This document shows positions 26,919 through 35,121 of a stretch of DNA of 64,000 bases, in pieces; position 1 is the stretch's first letter, and every line of letters begins with the position of its first letter. Source of the DNA: Paenibacillus sp. FSL H3-0469 (GTDB taxonomy: Bacteria; Bacillota; Bacilli; Paenibacillales; Paenibacillaceae); the NCBI RefSeq assembly GCF_038051945.1, contig NZ_CP150302.1, positions 5,828,001 to 5,892,000 on the forward strand, given 5' to 3'. A program made the translations under genes and the position numbers. The notes below the pieces were generated by a model. It saw nothing but the letters and a program-made list of their open reading frames with translations. It had not been told where the DNA came from and searched no databases.

Positions 26919-27914
26919 CTACATAAAGGCCGCATTGGATCTGGCCGGAATGATCTCCGGAATATCCTTGCCGGGCAGGAAATGAATGCTGCGGATGTAG
27001 CGGATCGTGCGGCTCTGTGCCCGCATGATCACCGAATGGGTCTCGGCGCGTTCCTTGCCGATGAAGCGGACGCCGTTGAGGAACTCGCCGGAGGTCACTC
27101 CGGTTGCGGCAAAGATGACATCGCCTGTACCGACCATATCCTCCATGGACAGCACCCGTGTAGGGTTGTCAAGGCCCATCAGCAGACAGCGCTGCATTTC
27201 AAAAGGCCCCTCAGGGAGCAGCCTGCCCTGAAGCTCTCCGCCCAGGCAGCGCAGTGCGGCCGCCGCAAGAACGCCTTCCGGGGCTCCGCCGGAGCCCATG
27301 TAGAGATCGACATCGCTGTCCGGTAGCGCAGCGGCAATGGCCCCGGCGACATCGCCGTGATTGATCAGCTTGATACGCACTCCTGCTTCACGCAGAGTGG
27401 CGATCAATCCCTCATGCCGCGTGCGGTCCAGCACCATCACCGTCAGCTCCGGGAGAGCTTTGCCGGTGAGCATACTGGCCTTGCGCAGCGTCACTTCCAC
27501 CGGATCGCCCAGGCTTAGCTTCCCGGCGAGCTCCGGCCCGCAGGCCAGCTTCTCCATATAGATATCCGGTGCATGCAGCAGGCTGCCTCTGTCGGCAATA
27601 GCGATCACGGACTGTGCATTATGCAGCCCGCAGGCGACTACCTCCGTTCCTTCCAGCGGGTCAACCGCTACATCCACGGAAGGTCCCTTTCGGTTCCCGA
27701 CACGTTCACCGATATAGAGCATCGGCGCTTCATCCATCTCGCCTTCACCGATCACCACAGTTCCGTCAATGGAGACGGAATCGAACATGGCACGGATTGC
27801 GGTTGTGGCAGCAGCATCCGCCGCATGTTTGTCGCCCCGGCCAATCCAGCGGGCAGAGGATAAAGCGCCCAGTTCAGTGACCCGTACAATTTCCAGTGCC
27901 AATTCGCGTTCCAT
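26919..27914 (-). CDS. glpX: Class II fructose-1,6-bisphosphatase
   Basis: 331 aa from the ATG at 27914 (TGGAGGAG upstream; begins MERELALEIVRVTELGAL). Class II FBPase motifs include GRGDKHAADAAA, IGEGEMDEAPMLYIGE, VDPLEGT and MGSGGAPEGVLAAAALRCLG. It removes the 1-phosphate from fructose-1,6-bisphosphate, the gluconeogenic step. It lies 25 bases downstream of the PPDK regulator and after ccpN on the same strand, so the three probably form one gluconeogenesis-control transcript. Confidence 0.95.
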   Translation of the reverse strand: MERELALEIVRVTELGALSSARWIGRGDKHAADAAATTAIRAMFDSVSIDGTVVIGEGEMDEAPMLYIGERVGNRKGPSVDVAVDPLEGTEVVACGLHNAQSVIAIADRGSLLHAPDIYMEKLACGPELAGKLSLGDPVEVTLRKASMLTGKALPELTVMVLDRTRHEGLIATLREAGVRIKLINHGDVAGAIAAALPDSDVDLYMGSGGAPEGVLAAAALRCLGGELQGRLLPEGPFEMQRCLLMGLDNPTRVLSMEDMVGTGDVIFAATGVTSGEFLNGVRFIGKERAETHSVIMRAQSRTIRYIRSIHFLPGKDIPEIIPARSNAAFM

Positions 27915-27939
27915 AAGGATCTCCTCCATTGTAGTTAAA

Positions 27940-28746
27940 TTAGATATAACCCATAATAATGCCGGCGGTTTCTTCAATCGCCTTATCCGTAATATCAATG
28001 ACAGGACAGCCCAGCTTGGCGAATAGGGCTACCGCATATTCCGTTTCTTCAGTAATACGTTCGAGGCTGGCATACTGCGAGCCAGTAGGCAAACCCAGCA
28101 TCTTCAGGCGCTCGGAGCGGATCTTCAGCATATACTCGGGCTTCATAGTCAGGCCGATGATCCGGTTCGGCGGCAGGCTCAGCAGCTGCTGCGGCGGGCC
28201 GACCTCCGGGACAACCGGATAATTTACAACCTTCTTGCCCCGGTGGGCCAGAAAGATACTGAGCGGTGTCTTCGAGGTGCGGGACATGCCGAGCAGAACA
28301 ATATCCGCCTTGAGCATGGCCCCAAGATCACGTCCGTCATCACAGGCAACAGTGAATTCAATCGCCTCAATCCGGCTGAAGTATTCCTCGTCAAGCTGAT
28401 GCAGCAGTCCGGGCCGCGCCTCTGGCGCATCATCGAAGGTATCGATGAAGGCCTGCATCATCGGGCCCATAATATCAACAATTCGCAGATCGAGCCTGAC
28501 GGCCTCCTCACGGATCATCTCCCGCAGCTCCGGCTGGACCAGGGTGTAAGCTACGAAACCCTGAAGCTGAGCCGTCTCTTCCATTAATTTGCGTAGTTCA
28601 TCTTCATGTCTGACATTACCGTATCTTCTAATGGTGACACGCTGATTCTGAAATTGGTGGATGACGGCCTGCACGACAGCTTCCGCCGTATCTCCAATAG
28701 AATCCGAGCATATCGTAATGTAATGTGTGTCTGGCTCCATGCTCAA
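27940..28746 (-). CDS. yqfL: Pyruvate, phosphate dikinase regulatory protein (PPSR/DUF299, YqfL)
   Basis: 268 aa. N-terminus HYITICSDSIGDTAE, P-loop-like LGMSRTSKTPLS and the following VVNYPVVPEVGPP are diagnostic of the bifunctional Ser/Thr kinase - pyrophosphorylase that controls PPDK or PEP synthase. The start is TTG 28746 (GGAGGA five bases upstream) or the ATG at 28740 (eleven bases). It sits 12 bases after ccpN, as in Bacillus (ccpN-yqfL), here extended by glpX. Confidence 0.93.
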   Translation of the reverse strand: MSMEPDTHYITICSDSIGDTAEAVVQAVIHQFQNQRVTIRRYGNVRHEDELRKLMEETAQLQGFVAYTLVQPELREMIREEAVRLDLRIVDIMGPMMQAFIDTFDDAPEARPGLLHQLDEEYFSRIEAIEFTVACDDGRDLGAMLKADIVLLGMSRTSKTPLSIFLAHRGKKVVNYPVVPEVGPPQQLLSLPPNRIIGLTMKPEYMLKIRSERLKMLGLPTGSQYASLERITEETEYAVALFAKLGCPVIDITDKAIEETAGIIMGYI

Positions 28747-28758
28747 TCGATTCCTCCG

Positions 28759-29403
28759 TTATCCTTTGGCTTCAAGCTCGAGGAGAAGCTTCACGATGGA
28801 AGTCTTCGTGAGCCGCCCTACTACGTCCAGCCCTGCATCGGACCCTTCCCCACTGCCTGAAACCACTACCGGCAGACTGTCTACCTCATGAACAATCATG
28901 CGCTGCGCGGCATCAAGCACCGTGTCATCGGGCGAGACCGTTACTACCTTGGGCTGGCGGGTCATCACCATGCTTACAGGCATTGTTACCGCGCCCGGAT
29001 TGCCCAGTGTAACCTTGAGGAAATCCTTGCGTGAGGCGACACCGGTCAGTTTGCCGTCACTGCTGCAGATAATAAGGGTACCGACATCCTGCAAAAATAG
29101 CGTAACCACGGAATCCTGAATGGTTGTATTCTCACGGATAATCACCGGGATGCTCTGAATATCACTAACCTTGGTATCTTGCAGCAGCCCCCGGCTATTG
29201 TGGCGTGCTGCGGCTTTGGTGCCGGGGAAGTAACCGACCTTGGGCTTCGCGTCAACGTATTCTAGCATGACCAGAATGGACAAGTCCCCCCGGATCGTCG
29301 GCCGGCTGAGGCCGAGGCTTTCCGCGATTTGGTCACCGGTAATCGGCGCTCTTTTTTTCACAATTTCAATAATTTGCAATTGCCGGGTTGTCAGTTCGAT
29401 CAC
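28759..29403 (-). CDS. ccpN: CcpN-type repressor: HTH plus two CBS domains
   Basis: 214 aa. N-terminal winged HTH (TTRQLQIIEIVKKRAPITG, then SRPTIRGDLSILVMLEYV) is followed by tandem CBS domains (about 80-210; TLFLQDVGTLIICSSDGKL, SPDDTVLDAAQRMIVHEVD). In Bacillus this protein represses gluconeogenic genes (gapB, pckA) during glycolysis, and the linkage to yqfL supports the call. GTG start with GGAGGA seven bases upstream. The promoter at 29532-29560 carries direct repeats that may be its own operator. Confidence 0.93.
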   Translation of the reverse strand: MIELTTRQLQIIEIVKKRAPITGDQIAESLGLSRPTIRGDLSILVMLEYVDAKPKVGYFPGTKAAARHNSRGLLQDTKVSDIQSIPVIIRENTTIQDSVVTLFLQDVGTLIICSSDGKLTGVASRKDFLKVTLGNPGAVTMPVSMVMTRQPKVVTVSPDDTVLDAAQRMIVHEVDSLPVVVSGSGEGSDAGLDVVGRLTKTSIVKLLLELEAKG

Positions 29404-29528
29404 AGTTTTCCTCCACTTTCCGGTTTACGTTATAGATACAGGTATTCCCCTTGTAGAAAAGGAGCACCGTACGCCGATTCCCCCTTTCATTCAGACGTCC
29501 TATTTGGGATAATATTCTCTAACTTTCT

Positions 29529-29602
29529 TATATAATACGCAATAATTATCGTTTTTGCAATATATAATACGTCATATATATTTTTCGAATATATATGACG
29601 CA
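29529..29602 (-). promoter_or_regulatory. ccpN promoter with direct and inverted repeats
   Basis: On the minus strand, TTGCAA (29555-29560) and TATTAT (29532-29537) are 17 bases apart. CGTATTATATA occurs twice, over the -10 (29529-29539) and just upstream of the -35 (29561-29571), exactly 32 bp apart. An inverted repeat with 13-bp arms (29568-29580 / 29590-29602, TGCGTCATATATA type) overlaps the upstream copy. The layout suits repression or autoregulation. The rest of the gap to 29730 holds nothing recognisable. Confidence 0.65.
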
Positions 29603-29729
29603 TAATCAGGATTGATTGTAGATGACATGAAGTTCATCAGATGAGGAATTGCAGCCGTTGAATTTGTATTTCAGCTCTGAAGTGAAGTAACAGATATGCC
29701 CGTCGGCGCTAAGCCTGTGAAGATAAAAG

Positions 29730-29767
29730 AACAGCCTGCATCCCTTTACGTCAGGGTGCAGGCTGTT
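29730..29767 (-). terminator. Terminator of the EamA transporter gene
   Basis: Arms AACAGCCTGCA / TGCAGGCTGTT with a T-rich tail (TTCTTTTATCTT) on the minus strand. Confidence 0.85.
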
Positions 29768-29790
29768 TGTGTTCGGGAGAAGCGCAGCAG

Positions 29791-30741
29791 CTATTCCTGA
29801 ACCAGGGGTTCAACGCTTGCTTTTGGCAGAACGGGGATTACCGGTTTAGGCTTGAAGAACAGCTGCTTCAGTGCGCTGGCATTCACAAGGATGGTTCCGG
29901 ATATAATCGTGAACACGCCAAGCAGCGTTACCCAGGTGACCGCTTCGTTATAGAACAAGAAGCCTACGCCGACGGCAATCGGTGGTGAGATATACAGCCA
30001 GGTGGACGGGAAAACCGGATTCGTCTTGGAGACGAGCCAGTAGAACAGTGTATGTCCAACCATGGAGCCGACAACGGTCAGGTAGAGCAGGGAACCTGCT
30101 GTCTTGAACGATAACAGGAAGGACGGGTGCAGCGGCTCAGTGAACAAAGAGATGATGAACAGCAGTGCTCCGCCGTACATCATCTGGGCTGCGTTCAGAG
30201 CCACGGGGGACTCGCCTGCGAAGGTGGTGATTACTTTTTTGGAATAGATTGCCCCCGCCGCGTAGCAGAGTTCCCCAATCAACACCACCACACAGCCGAG
30301 CAGCCAGAGCGGAGTAACATCAGCCGCCAGACTGGGCAGCACCAGCAGCAGGACCCCGGTGAAGCCGATGATACAGCCGAGCAGGGAGTAGGCGGGAGCT
30401 TTTTGGCGCAGGAAGGCCGTCTGCATCAGCAGAATCATCATCGGTCCGGTAGCTGACAATACGGCAGCAAGCCCGGAGGATACATATTGTTCCGCCCAGT
30501 AGAGTGCGGCGAAGGTGCCGAAGGTCAGGGCTGCTCCCGTGAGCAGCATTTCCTTGCGCAGCAGCAGGGAGAAGCGGGCTTTGCCCTTCAGAACCATGAA
30601 CAGGAACAGCACCGCACCCGCCACGAAAAAACGCAGTCCCGCAGAGAAGAAGGGCGGCGCTCCGGCGTCTACGCCGATTTTGATGGCCAGGAAGGTAGTG
30701 CCGAAGATCAGACAGACAAGTGAATAAGCTAACAGAATCAT
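29791..30741 (-). CDS. EamA/DMT-family transporter
   Basis: 316 aa with ten hydrophobic segments in two EamA repeats. Landmarks are FGTTFLAIKIGV and FAALYWAEQYVSSGLAA in repeat 1, and MYGGALLFIISL, GHTLFYWLV and PPIAVGVGFLFYNE in repeat 2. AAAGGGG precedes the ATG. It diverges from the MocR regulator at 31004, a common arrangement in which the regulator controls the exporter. Substrate unknown; amino acid or cofactor-related metabolite is an inference. Confidence 0.88.
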   Translation of the reverse strand: MILLAYSLVCLIFGTTFLAIKIGVDAGAPPFFSAGLRFFVAGAVLFLFMVLKGKARFSLLLRKEMLLTGAALTFGTFAALYWAEQYVSSGLAAVLSATGPMMILLMQTAFLRQKAPAYSLLGCIIGFTGVLLLVLPSLAADVTPLWLLGCVVVLIGELCYAAGAIYSKKVITTFAGESPVALNAAQMMYGGALLFIISLFTEPLHPSFLLSFKTAGSLLYLTVVGSMVGHTLFYWLVSKTNPVFPSTWLYISPPIAVGVGFLFYNEAVTWVTLLGVFTIISGTILVNASALKQLFFKPKPVIPVLPKASVEPLVQE

Positions 30742-31003
30742 GGTTCAGTTCCCCTTTGCGGTGGTAATGTGTCACCCTCTTAAAGATTTCAGTTAATCAT
30801 ATCCTCATAGGCACAGAACAGATTGAAGGTAGTAGAACAGTTGCGGAGGGGAATGCTGTACAATAGGGCAAAGAGAAGCTAGCGGCGGGGCGTGCGGGGA
30901 TGTGTAGGAGCCGGCAAGCGTCAGCTGGAGCCGTGTCGAGTGAATATGGAGCGATGGAGCGGGGCGACCCCGGTATAGGTTGCAGAGAGGCGGTAGTTTT
31001 TTG

Positions 31004-32428
31004 ATGGAAAAAATAGCGGGTGCCGGGCAGAATAATCCATTATTCCGCCAAGTCTATGAGTTCATGCTGAACCGGATGGAGCGCGGGGAGTGGAAGACTG
31101 GTGATAAACTGCCTTCGATCCGGCTGCTGGCGGAGGAGCTGGGGGTTCACCGGCTGACAGTGTTCAAGGCCTACCGGGCGCTGGCCGAGAGCGGCAAGCT
31201 GTATGTCAAAGACAAATCCGGTTATTATGTGGCGCCGGGCAGCAGGCTTAACCCTCCAGCGGACGAAGGGACGCCAGTGCCTGGATATATGGTCAGGAGC
31301 CCGATGTCCGATATTCAACGTATGCCCGTAGTGTACCAGTTCTCTCAGGCATTGGTTGATCCGGGACTGCTGCCGAACCTGTTCCTGTCCGATTATGTCA
31401 AAAAAGTATTCGATCTCTACCCGAGGGTCATGGGCACCTACGCCTCCGTACAGGGGGATGAAGAGCTGCGCGTTACGCTGAGCAGCCATTTCGAGGAACG
31501 TTATAGGCTCCAGCTGTCGGCCCGGGAGCTGCTGATTACCTCAGGCGCCCAGCAGGCAATCAATCTGATTGCCGGAATCATGCTCGGCCCGATGGATGTT
31601 GTGCTGGTGGAGCGGCCTACGTATAGTGTGGCGCTGGATATTTTCAAGCGGGCAGGGGCACGGCTGGTAGCCGTGGAGATCTCGGCGCAGGGCTATGATC
31701 TGGCGGCGGTGGAGGAGCTGATGCGCAAGGCTAAGCCGCGGATGTTCTACATCAACCCGACCCATCATAACCCGACGGGGTATACGGTTCCGGCGAAGCA
31801 GCGTAAGCTTCTGGTGGAGCTTGCGGAGCGCTACCGCTGCCTGCTCGTGGAGGATGATCCGTTCCGTGATATGTACTTCGGGGAAGAGCCGCCCGCACCA
31901 TTCTTCGCCTATGATACGGAGGGCTGGGTCATTTATATCAGCAGCTTCAGCAAATATGTGGCTCCCGGCCTGCGGATCTGCGCGGTGGCCTGCCGTTATC
32001 CGTTCATGGAACGGCTGATCGCGGCCAAGTCCTTGGCGGACAACGGGACGCCGCTGCTGAATCAGAAGATTTTCCTGCATTATTACACTTCACCGCGCTT
32101 ACAGCAGCATCTCGGCAAGCTGCGGATTGCCCTGCAGGTGCACAAGGAGATTATGGAGGAGGAGCTCGCGGCCACCGGCTGGGAATGGACAACTCCGCAT
32201 GGCGGCCTCAATCTGTGGGTCAAGCTGCCGGACAGTGTTCCGGTAACTCAGCTGCTGGCCCGTTGCCTGGAGCAGTCGATCTCCTTCGTTCCCGGTGAGC
32301 TTTGCGATCCGCTGGGGGAGATGAAGTCCTGGCTGCGTCTCAGCTATTCTTTTGCCAGTGAAGCATTACTGCGCGAGGGAATGCAGCGGCTCACCGCCAT
32401 TGCGCGGGAGATTGAGGCGGGGGAGTAG
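31004..32428 (+). CDS. MocR-type regulator: GntR wHTH fused to aminotransferase-like domain
   Basis: 474 aa from the ATG at 31004, ten bases after an AGGCGG SD; the upstream TTG at 30980 has none. A GntR winged helix (about 10-75; GDKLPSIRLLAEELGVHRLTV) is joined to a fold-type-I PLP domain. The PLP lysine is in SSFSKYVAPGLR, and the NPTHHNPTG and DDPFRDMYFG motifs are intact. MocR proteins sense PLP or its adducts and control adjacent genes; the divergent EamA transporter is the likely target. Confidence 0.92.
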   Translation: MEKIAGAGQNNPLFRQVYEFMLNRMERGEWKTGDKLPSIRLLAEELGVHRLTVFKAYRALAESGKLYVKDKSGYYVAPGSRLNPPADEGTPVPGYMVRSPMSDIQRMPVVYQFSQALVDPGLLPNLFLSDYVKKVFDLYPRVMGTYASVQGDEELRVTLSSHFEERYRLQLSARELLITSGAQQAINLIAGIMLGPMDVVLVERPTYSVALDIFKRAGARLVAVEISAQGYDLAAVEELMRKAKPRMFYINPTHHNPTGYTVPAKQRKLLVELAERYRCLLVEDDPFRDMYFGEEPPAPFFAYDTEGWVIYISSFSKYVAPGLRICAVACRYPFMERLIAAKSLADNGTPLLNQKIFLHYYTSPRLQQHLGKLRIALQVHKEIMEEELAATGWEWTTPHGGLNLWVKLPDSVPVTQLLARCLEQSISFVPGELCDPLGEMKSWLRLSYSFASEALLREGMQRLTAIAREIEAGE

Positions 32429-32616
32429 TCAGTGAGATAGGTGACAGGAATAGGAATAAGTAACGGGAAAGACGGTAACAGCTGATAGTTGCGGCTACAT
32501 CTCTATTAGGTATGCTTAGCGAGTAACTGCGGCTATTTTGCTAAGATGGGACTTTTTGGTTTGTAGAGTAACCTTTCTCTGGAAGCTTCCGTCTGAGGGA
32601 TATGAGGAGCGTGATG

Positions 32617-33354
32617 ATGATGGTAACGAGAAGGAAAATACGGAGCGCCTGGCTGATGGCTCTCTGTGCGCTAATTGTCTTCATGACACTGCTGACTGTG
32701 CGCCCGCAGGTTACCTATGCCTGTTCTTGTGCAGTGTTTCCTTCACCGCTGGAAGCACTAGAGAAAAGTACGGCTGTTTTTGAGGGAACGGTAGTCTCGA
32801 TGAAAGAGGAATTTAAGCTAGTACAGTCCAGTGCTGATCCGGTGCAGGTAACCTTTCAAGTGGGAGCCCGGTGGAAGGGGGATATGGGAGAGCAGGTGAC
32901 TGTTAGTACCGCACAGTCTGGGGCGAGCTGCGGCTTCCAGTTCACCAAGGGTGAGCGTTACATCGTATATGCAGGCGAAGAGAAAGCAGGGGATGGGGGA
33001 GGAACAGCTAAGCTTACAGTCAGCTTCTGCAGCCGGACCGCATTCTTTTCTGGTGCGGAGGAGGACTTAAATGAGCTTGGCGCCGGAATATCAGGGGGCT
33101 CGCCCACGGAGCCGCCCGGGATCGCTGATGATCCAGGGGCGGTCTCTGGAAACTATCCAACATCAGCAAACCCTCCAGCTTCTGAAAATAGCACAACAAC
33201 TGAAAAAAATAAAACAACTGAAAGTAATCCAACGGCCGTGCCTGAAACAAACTCTGCACCTTGGCTGCTATACGCCGGAGCGGGTGCAGGTATAGTAGTC
33301 CTTGGAGCCGCCGCAGTGATTCTCCTGCGCCGTCAATCTAACTCGCATAAGTAA
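32617..33354 (+). CDS. Secreted, membrane-anchored TIMP/NTR-like domain protein
   Basis: 245 aa. Of four clustered ATGs, 32617 sits seven bases after GAGGAG (32604-32609); the ATG at 32602 has none. A signal peptide ends before YACSCAV, giving the N-terminal CSC motif of the TIMP/netrin-like family. The NTR core shows VFEGTVVSM, FQVGARWKGDMG, SCGFQFTKGERYIVYAG and SFCSRTAFF, with four conserved Cys. A Ser/Thr/Asn-rich linker and a C-terminal helix (LLYAGAGAGIVVLGAAAVIL) ending RRQSNSHK follow. Function in bacteria is unknown. Confidence 0.82.
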   Translation: MMVTRRKIRSAWLMALCALIVFMTLLTVRPQVTYACSCAVFPSPLEALEKSTAVFEGTVVSMKEEFKLVQSSADPVQVTFQVGARWKGDMGEQVTVSTAQSGASCGFQFTKGERYIVYAGEEKAGDGGGTAKLTVSFCSRTAFFSGAEEDLNELGAGISGGSPTEPPGIADDPGAVSGNYPTSANPPASENSTTTEKNKTTESNPTAVPETNSAPWLLYAGAGAGIVVLGAAAVILLRRQSNSHK

Positions 33355-33390
33355 TCTGGAGTAGATTAATAAGGCGATACTACCTACACT

Positions 33391-33468
33391 ATTGTGTTTG
33401 GTTTATCGTATACATTGGGTTTGATTACCCTCGTAGCAGCAATTGTGTTCGGTTTATCACATACAATT
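33391..33468. repeat. Two copies of the 51-bp-period palindromic repeat
   Basis: ATTGTGTTTGGTTTATC and ATTGTGTTCGGTTTATC, each followed by a partly complementary ATACAAT-type arm, start 51 bases apart (33391 and 33442). They are the reverse-orientation form of the repeats at 22.3 kb. Confidence 0.6.
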
Positions 33469-33485
33469 TGTTCCAATGTGCCTCC

Positions 33486-33596
33486 GAGTGCAGCAGATGC
33501 GGGCCAAACACATCAACGAGGTGCACTAGTGCACCTGAATTCAGCAGACGCGGGGAAAATGAACGAATGAGGTGCACTAGTGCACCTGAATTCCCC
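33486..33596. repeat. 51-bp tandem repeat with a perfect 18-bp palindrome
   Basis: AGGTGCACTAGTGCACCT, perfectly self-complementary, occurs at 33519-33536 and 33570-33587, exactly 51 bases apart. The similar spacers begin CAGCAGATGCGGG and CAGCAGACGCGGG. It continues the period of the repeats just upstream (33391-33468). Confidence 0.75.
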
Positions 33597-33617
33597 GGAT
33601 ATGCGCTAAATAAACAA

Positions 33618-33643
33618 AGGAGGGGCATTAACGCCCCTCCTTA
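33618..33643 (-). terminator. Terminator of the STM4015-cysC operon
   Basis: Arms AAGGAGGGGC / GCCCCTCCTT with a 6-base loop. On the minus strand it is followed by TGTTTATTT, 22 bases after the cysC stop. Confidence 0.82.
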
Positions 33644-33664
33644 TTCCACCACACTCCTATTCCA

Positions 33665-34219
33665 TCAGAGCCGATAAAGCCGATGCTCCGTGAGCCAGCT
33701 GATCAGCTCTTCCATGCATTGCTCCGCTGTACGCTCCGCAGTGTGCAGTGTCAGCTCCGGGTCTGCCGGAGCTTCATAAGGATCGGAGATCCCGGTGAAG
33801 GCCGGGATCTCCCCGGAGCGGGCCTTGGCGTACAGCCCTTTGACATCCCGCGCTTCGCAGACGGGGAGCGGGCAGTCCACATAGACCTCGACGAAGCCCG
33901 GCAATTCCTGCCGGGCATAGCTGCGCATCTCGGCATAAGGGCTGATTACCGAGACTACGGTAATCACGCCATGCAGGTTCAGCATCCCGGCGAGGTAGAC
34001 CGCCCTGCGGATGTTCTCGAACCGGTCCTCGCGGCTGAAGCTGAGTCCCCGTCCCAGGCTGCGCCGCAGCTCATCCCCGTCCAGCCATTCCACCGCCTGC
34101 CCCTGCTCCCGGAGCCGGTCTGTAAGCAGCGCGGCAAGCGTAGACTTGCCCGCCCCCGACAGACCGGTAAGCCATATCGTTATGCCAGTAGGTGTGTGGG
34201 CATGTACCTGTGCCGTCAT
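33665..34219 (-). CDS. cysC: Adenylylsulfate (APS) kinase
   Basis: 184 aa. Walker A GLSGAGKST (residues 19-27), DGDELRRSLGRGLSFSREDR, and FVEVYVDCPLPVCEARDVKGLYAKAR are the standard CysC motifs. It phosphorylates APS to PAPS, the sulfate donor. The odd point is location: its ATG overlaps the stop of the STM4011-type radical SAM gene (ATGA), making it the last gene of that operon, away from any visible sulfate-assimilation genes. This suggests PAPS is used or supplied in that pathway. Confidence 0.93.
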   Translation of the reverse strand: MTAQVHAHTPTGITIWLTGLSGAGKSTLAALLTDRLREQGQAVEWLDGDELRRSLGRGLSFSREDRFENIRRAVYLAGMLNLHGVITVVSVISPYAEMRSYARQELPGFVEVYVDCPLPVCEARDVKGLYAKARSGEIPAFTGISDPYEAPADPELTLHTAERTAEQCMEELISWLTEHRLYRL

Positions 34220-35121
34220 TGCTCAGTCCTCCCGTCTCCGCGGCCAGCCGCCGATTGCAGGCTCTCCGCGCCGTAAGGAATACGCTCCAGCAGGCCGGAG
34301 CCGTAGATCTGCTCCAGGCCCAGCTCCGGCATATGAATATAGCCAATGTAACAGTCGCAGACTTTCATCCGGCAGCTCCGCTGGGCAGCCAGCCCTTCCA
34401 GCCCGTCACGGTAGAGGTTGCCGATGACCGCGCGGTCCTTGTAGCAGCGCTTCACTAGCCCCGGCCCTTGCACATAGAACACGCTGTTGCCGGCATTACA
34501 GCTCGCGCCGAGGCTGTCGTAGTCCATCGCATTAATCTGGAAATGCGGATCGATGCCGCTAAGGAAGCTTATATCCTCCGGGGTATAATAATCCGGCTTG
34601 TCCTTGTAGGCATTCACCCACAGATAGACGTCCTCCGGCAAGGCCGCGCGCAGCGAGGCGATAGCCGGGAAGGCGCTATGCACCCCCACACTGCCCACAC
34701 TGAAAGGAATGTCCTGCCGGTATACCTGCATACACTGTGCCAGGAACTTGTCCTCGCTTACCTGACCCGGATGATAAGTCGCCCAGAAGGCCGTCTTGGC
34801 CGGGTTCAGCTCTGCGGTGAAGTCAAGCCGGGCCGACAGATTGGTCTGGATGGCGACCTTGTCCACATGCTCCATATGGGACAGCGTAATCAGCGCCTCC
34901 CGGTACCAGCGGTGCGTCAAGCCCTCGCCATACGGATTGAAAAAGATAGACAGGCGGTGGCCTGCTGCCCCCTGCTCCGCTACCCAACGGACGAAGGTCT
35001 CAAGACCTGCGCGGTCTTTGGCGAGGGTGGCGGCACTGTCTTTGGTTTTGCCGAAGGGGCAGTAAGGGCAGTCATAGTTACAGGAGGAGAGGGAACCCCG
35101 GTAGTAGAGGACTGCCTTCAT
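34216..35121 (-). CDS. STM4011-family radical SAM protein
   Basis: 301 aa. The radical SAM cluster motif C14-x3-C18-x2-C21 (SCNYDCPYCPFGK) is at the very N-terminus. More Cys are spread over the C-terminal half (GASCNAGNS, VKRCYKD, SCRMKVCDCYIGY), which suggests a SPASM/twitch-like auxiliary Fe-S site. The pattern and neighbours match the STM4011 family of unknown function. It overlaps the upstream STM4012 gene and the downstream cysC by four bases each. Confidence 0.85.
   Translation of the reverse strand: MKAVLYYRGSLSSCNYDCPYCPFGKTKDSAATLAKDRAGLETFVRWVAEQGAAGHRLSIFFNPYGEGLTHRWYREALITLSHMEHVDKVAIQTNLSARLDFTAELNPAKTAFWATYHPGQVSEDKFLAQCMQVYRQDIPFSVGSVGVHSAFPAIASLRAALPEDVYLWVNAYKDKPDYYTPEDISFLSGIDPHFQINAMDYDSLGASCNAGNSVFYVQGPGLVKRCYKDRAVIGNLYRDGLEGLAAQRSCRMKVCDCYIGYIHMPELGLEQIYGSGLLERIPYGAESLQSAAGRGDGRTEQ

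Noticed and set aside
33425..33628. 67-codon minus-strand frame with a repeated 17-residue unit (NSGALVHL)
   Set aside because: Its apparent SD and start lie inside the cysC terminator hairpin, and the repeat comes from palindromic DNA; kept as a repeat, not a gene.
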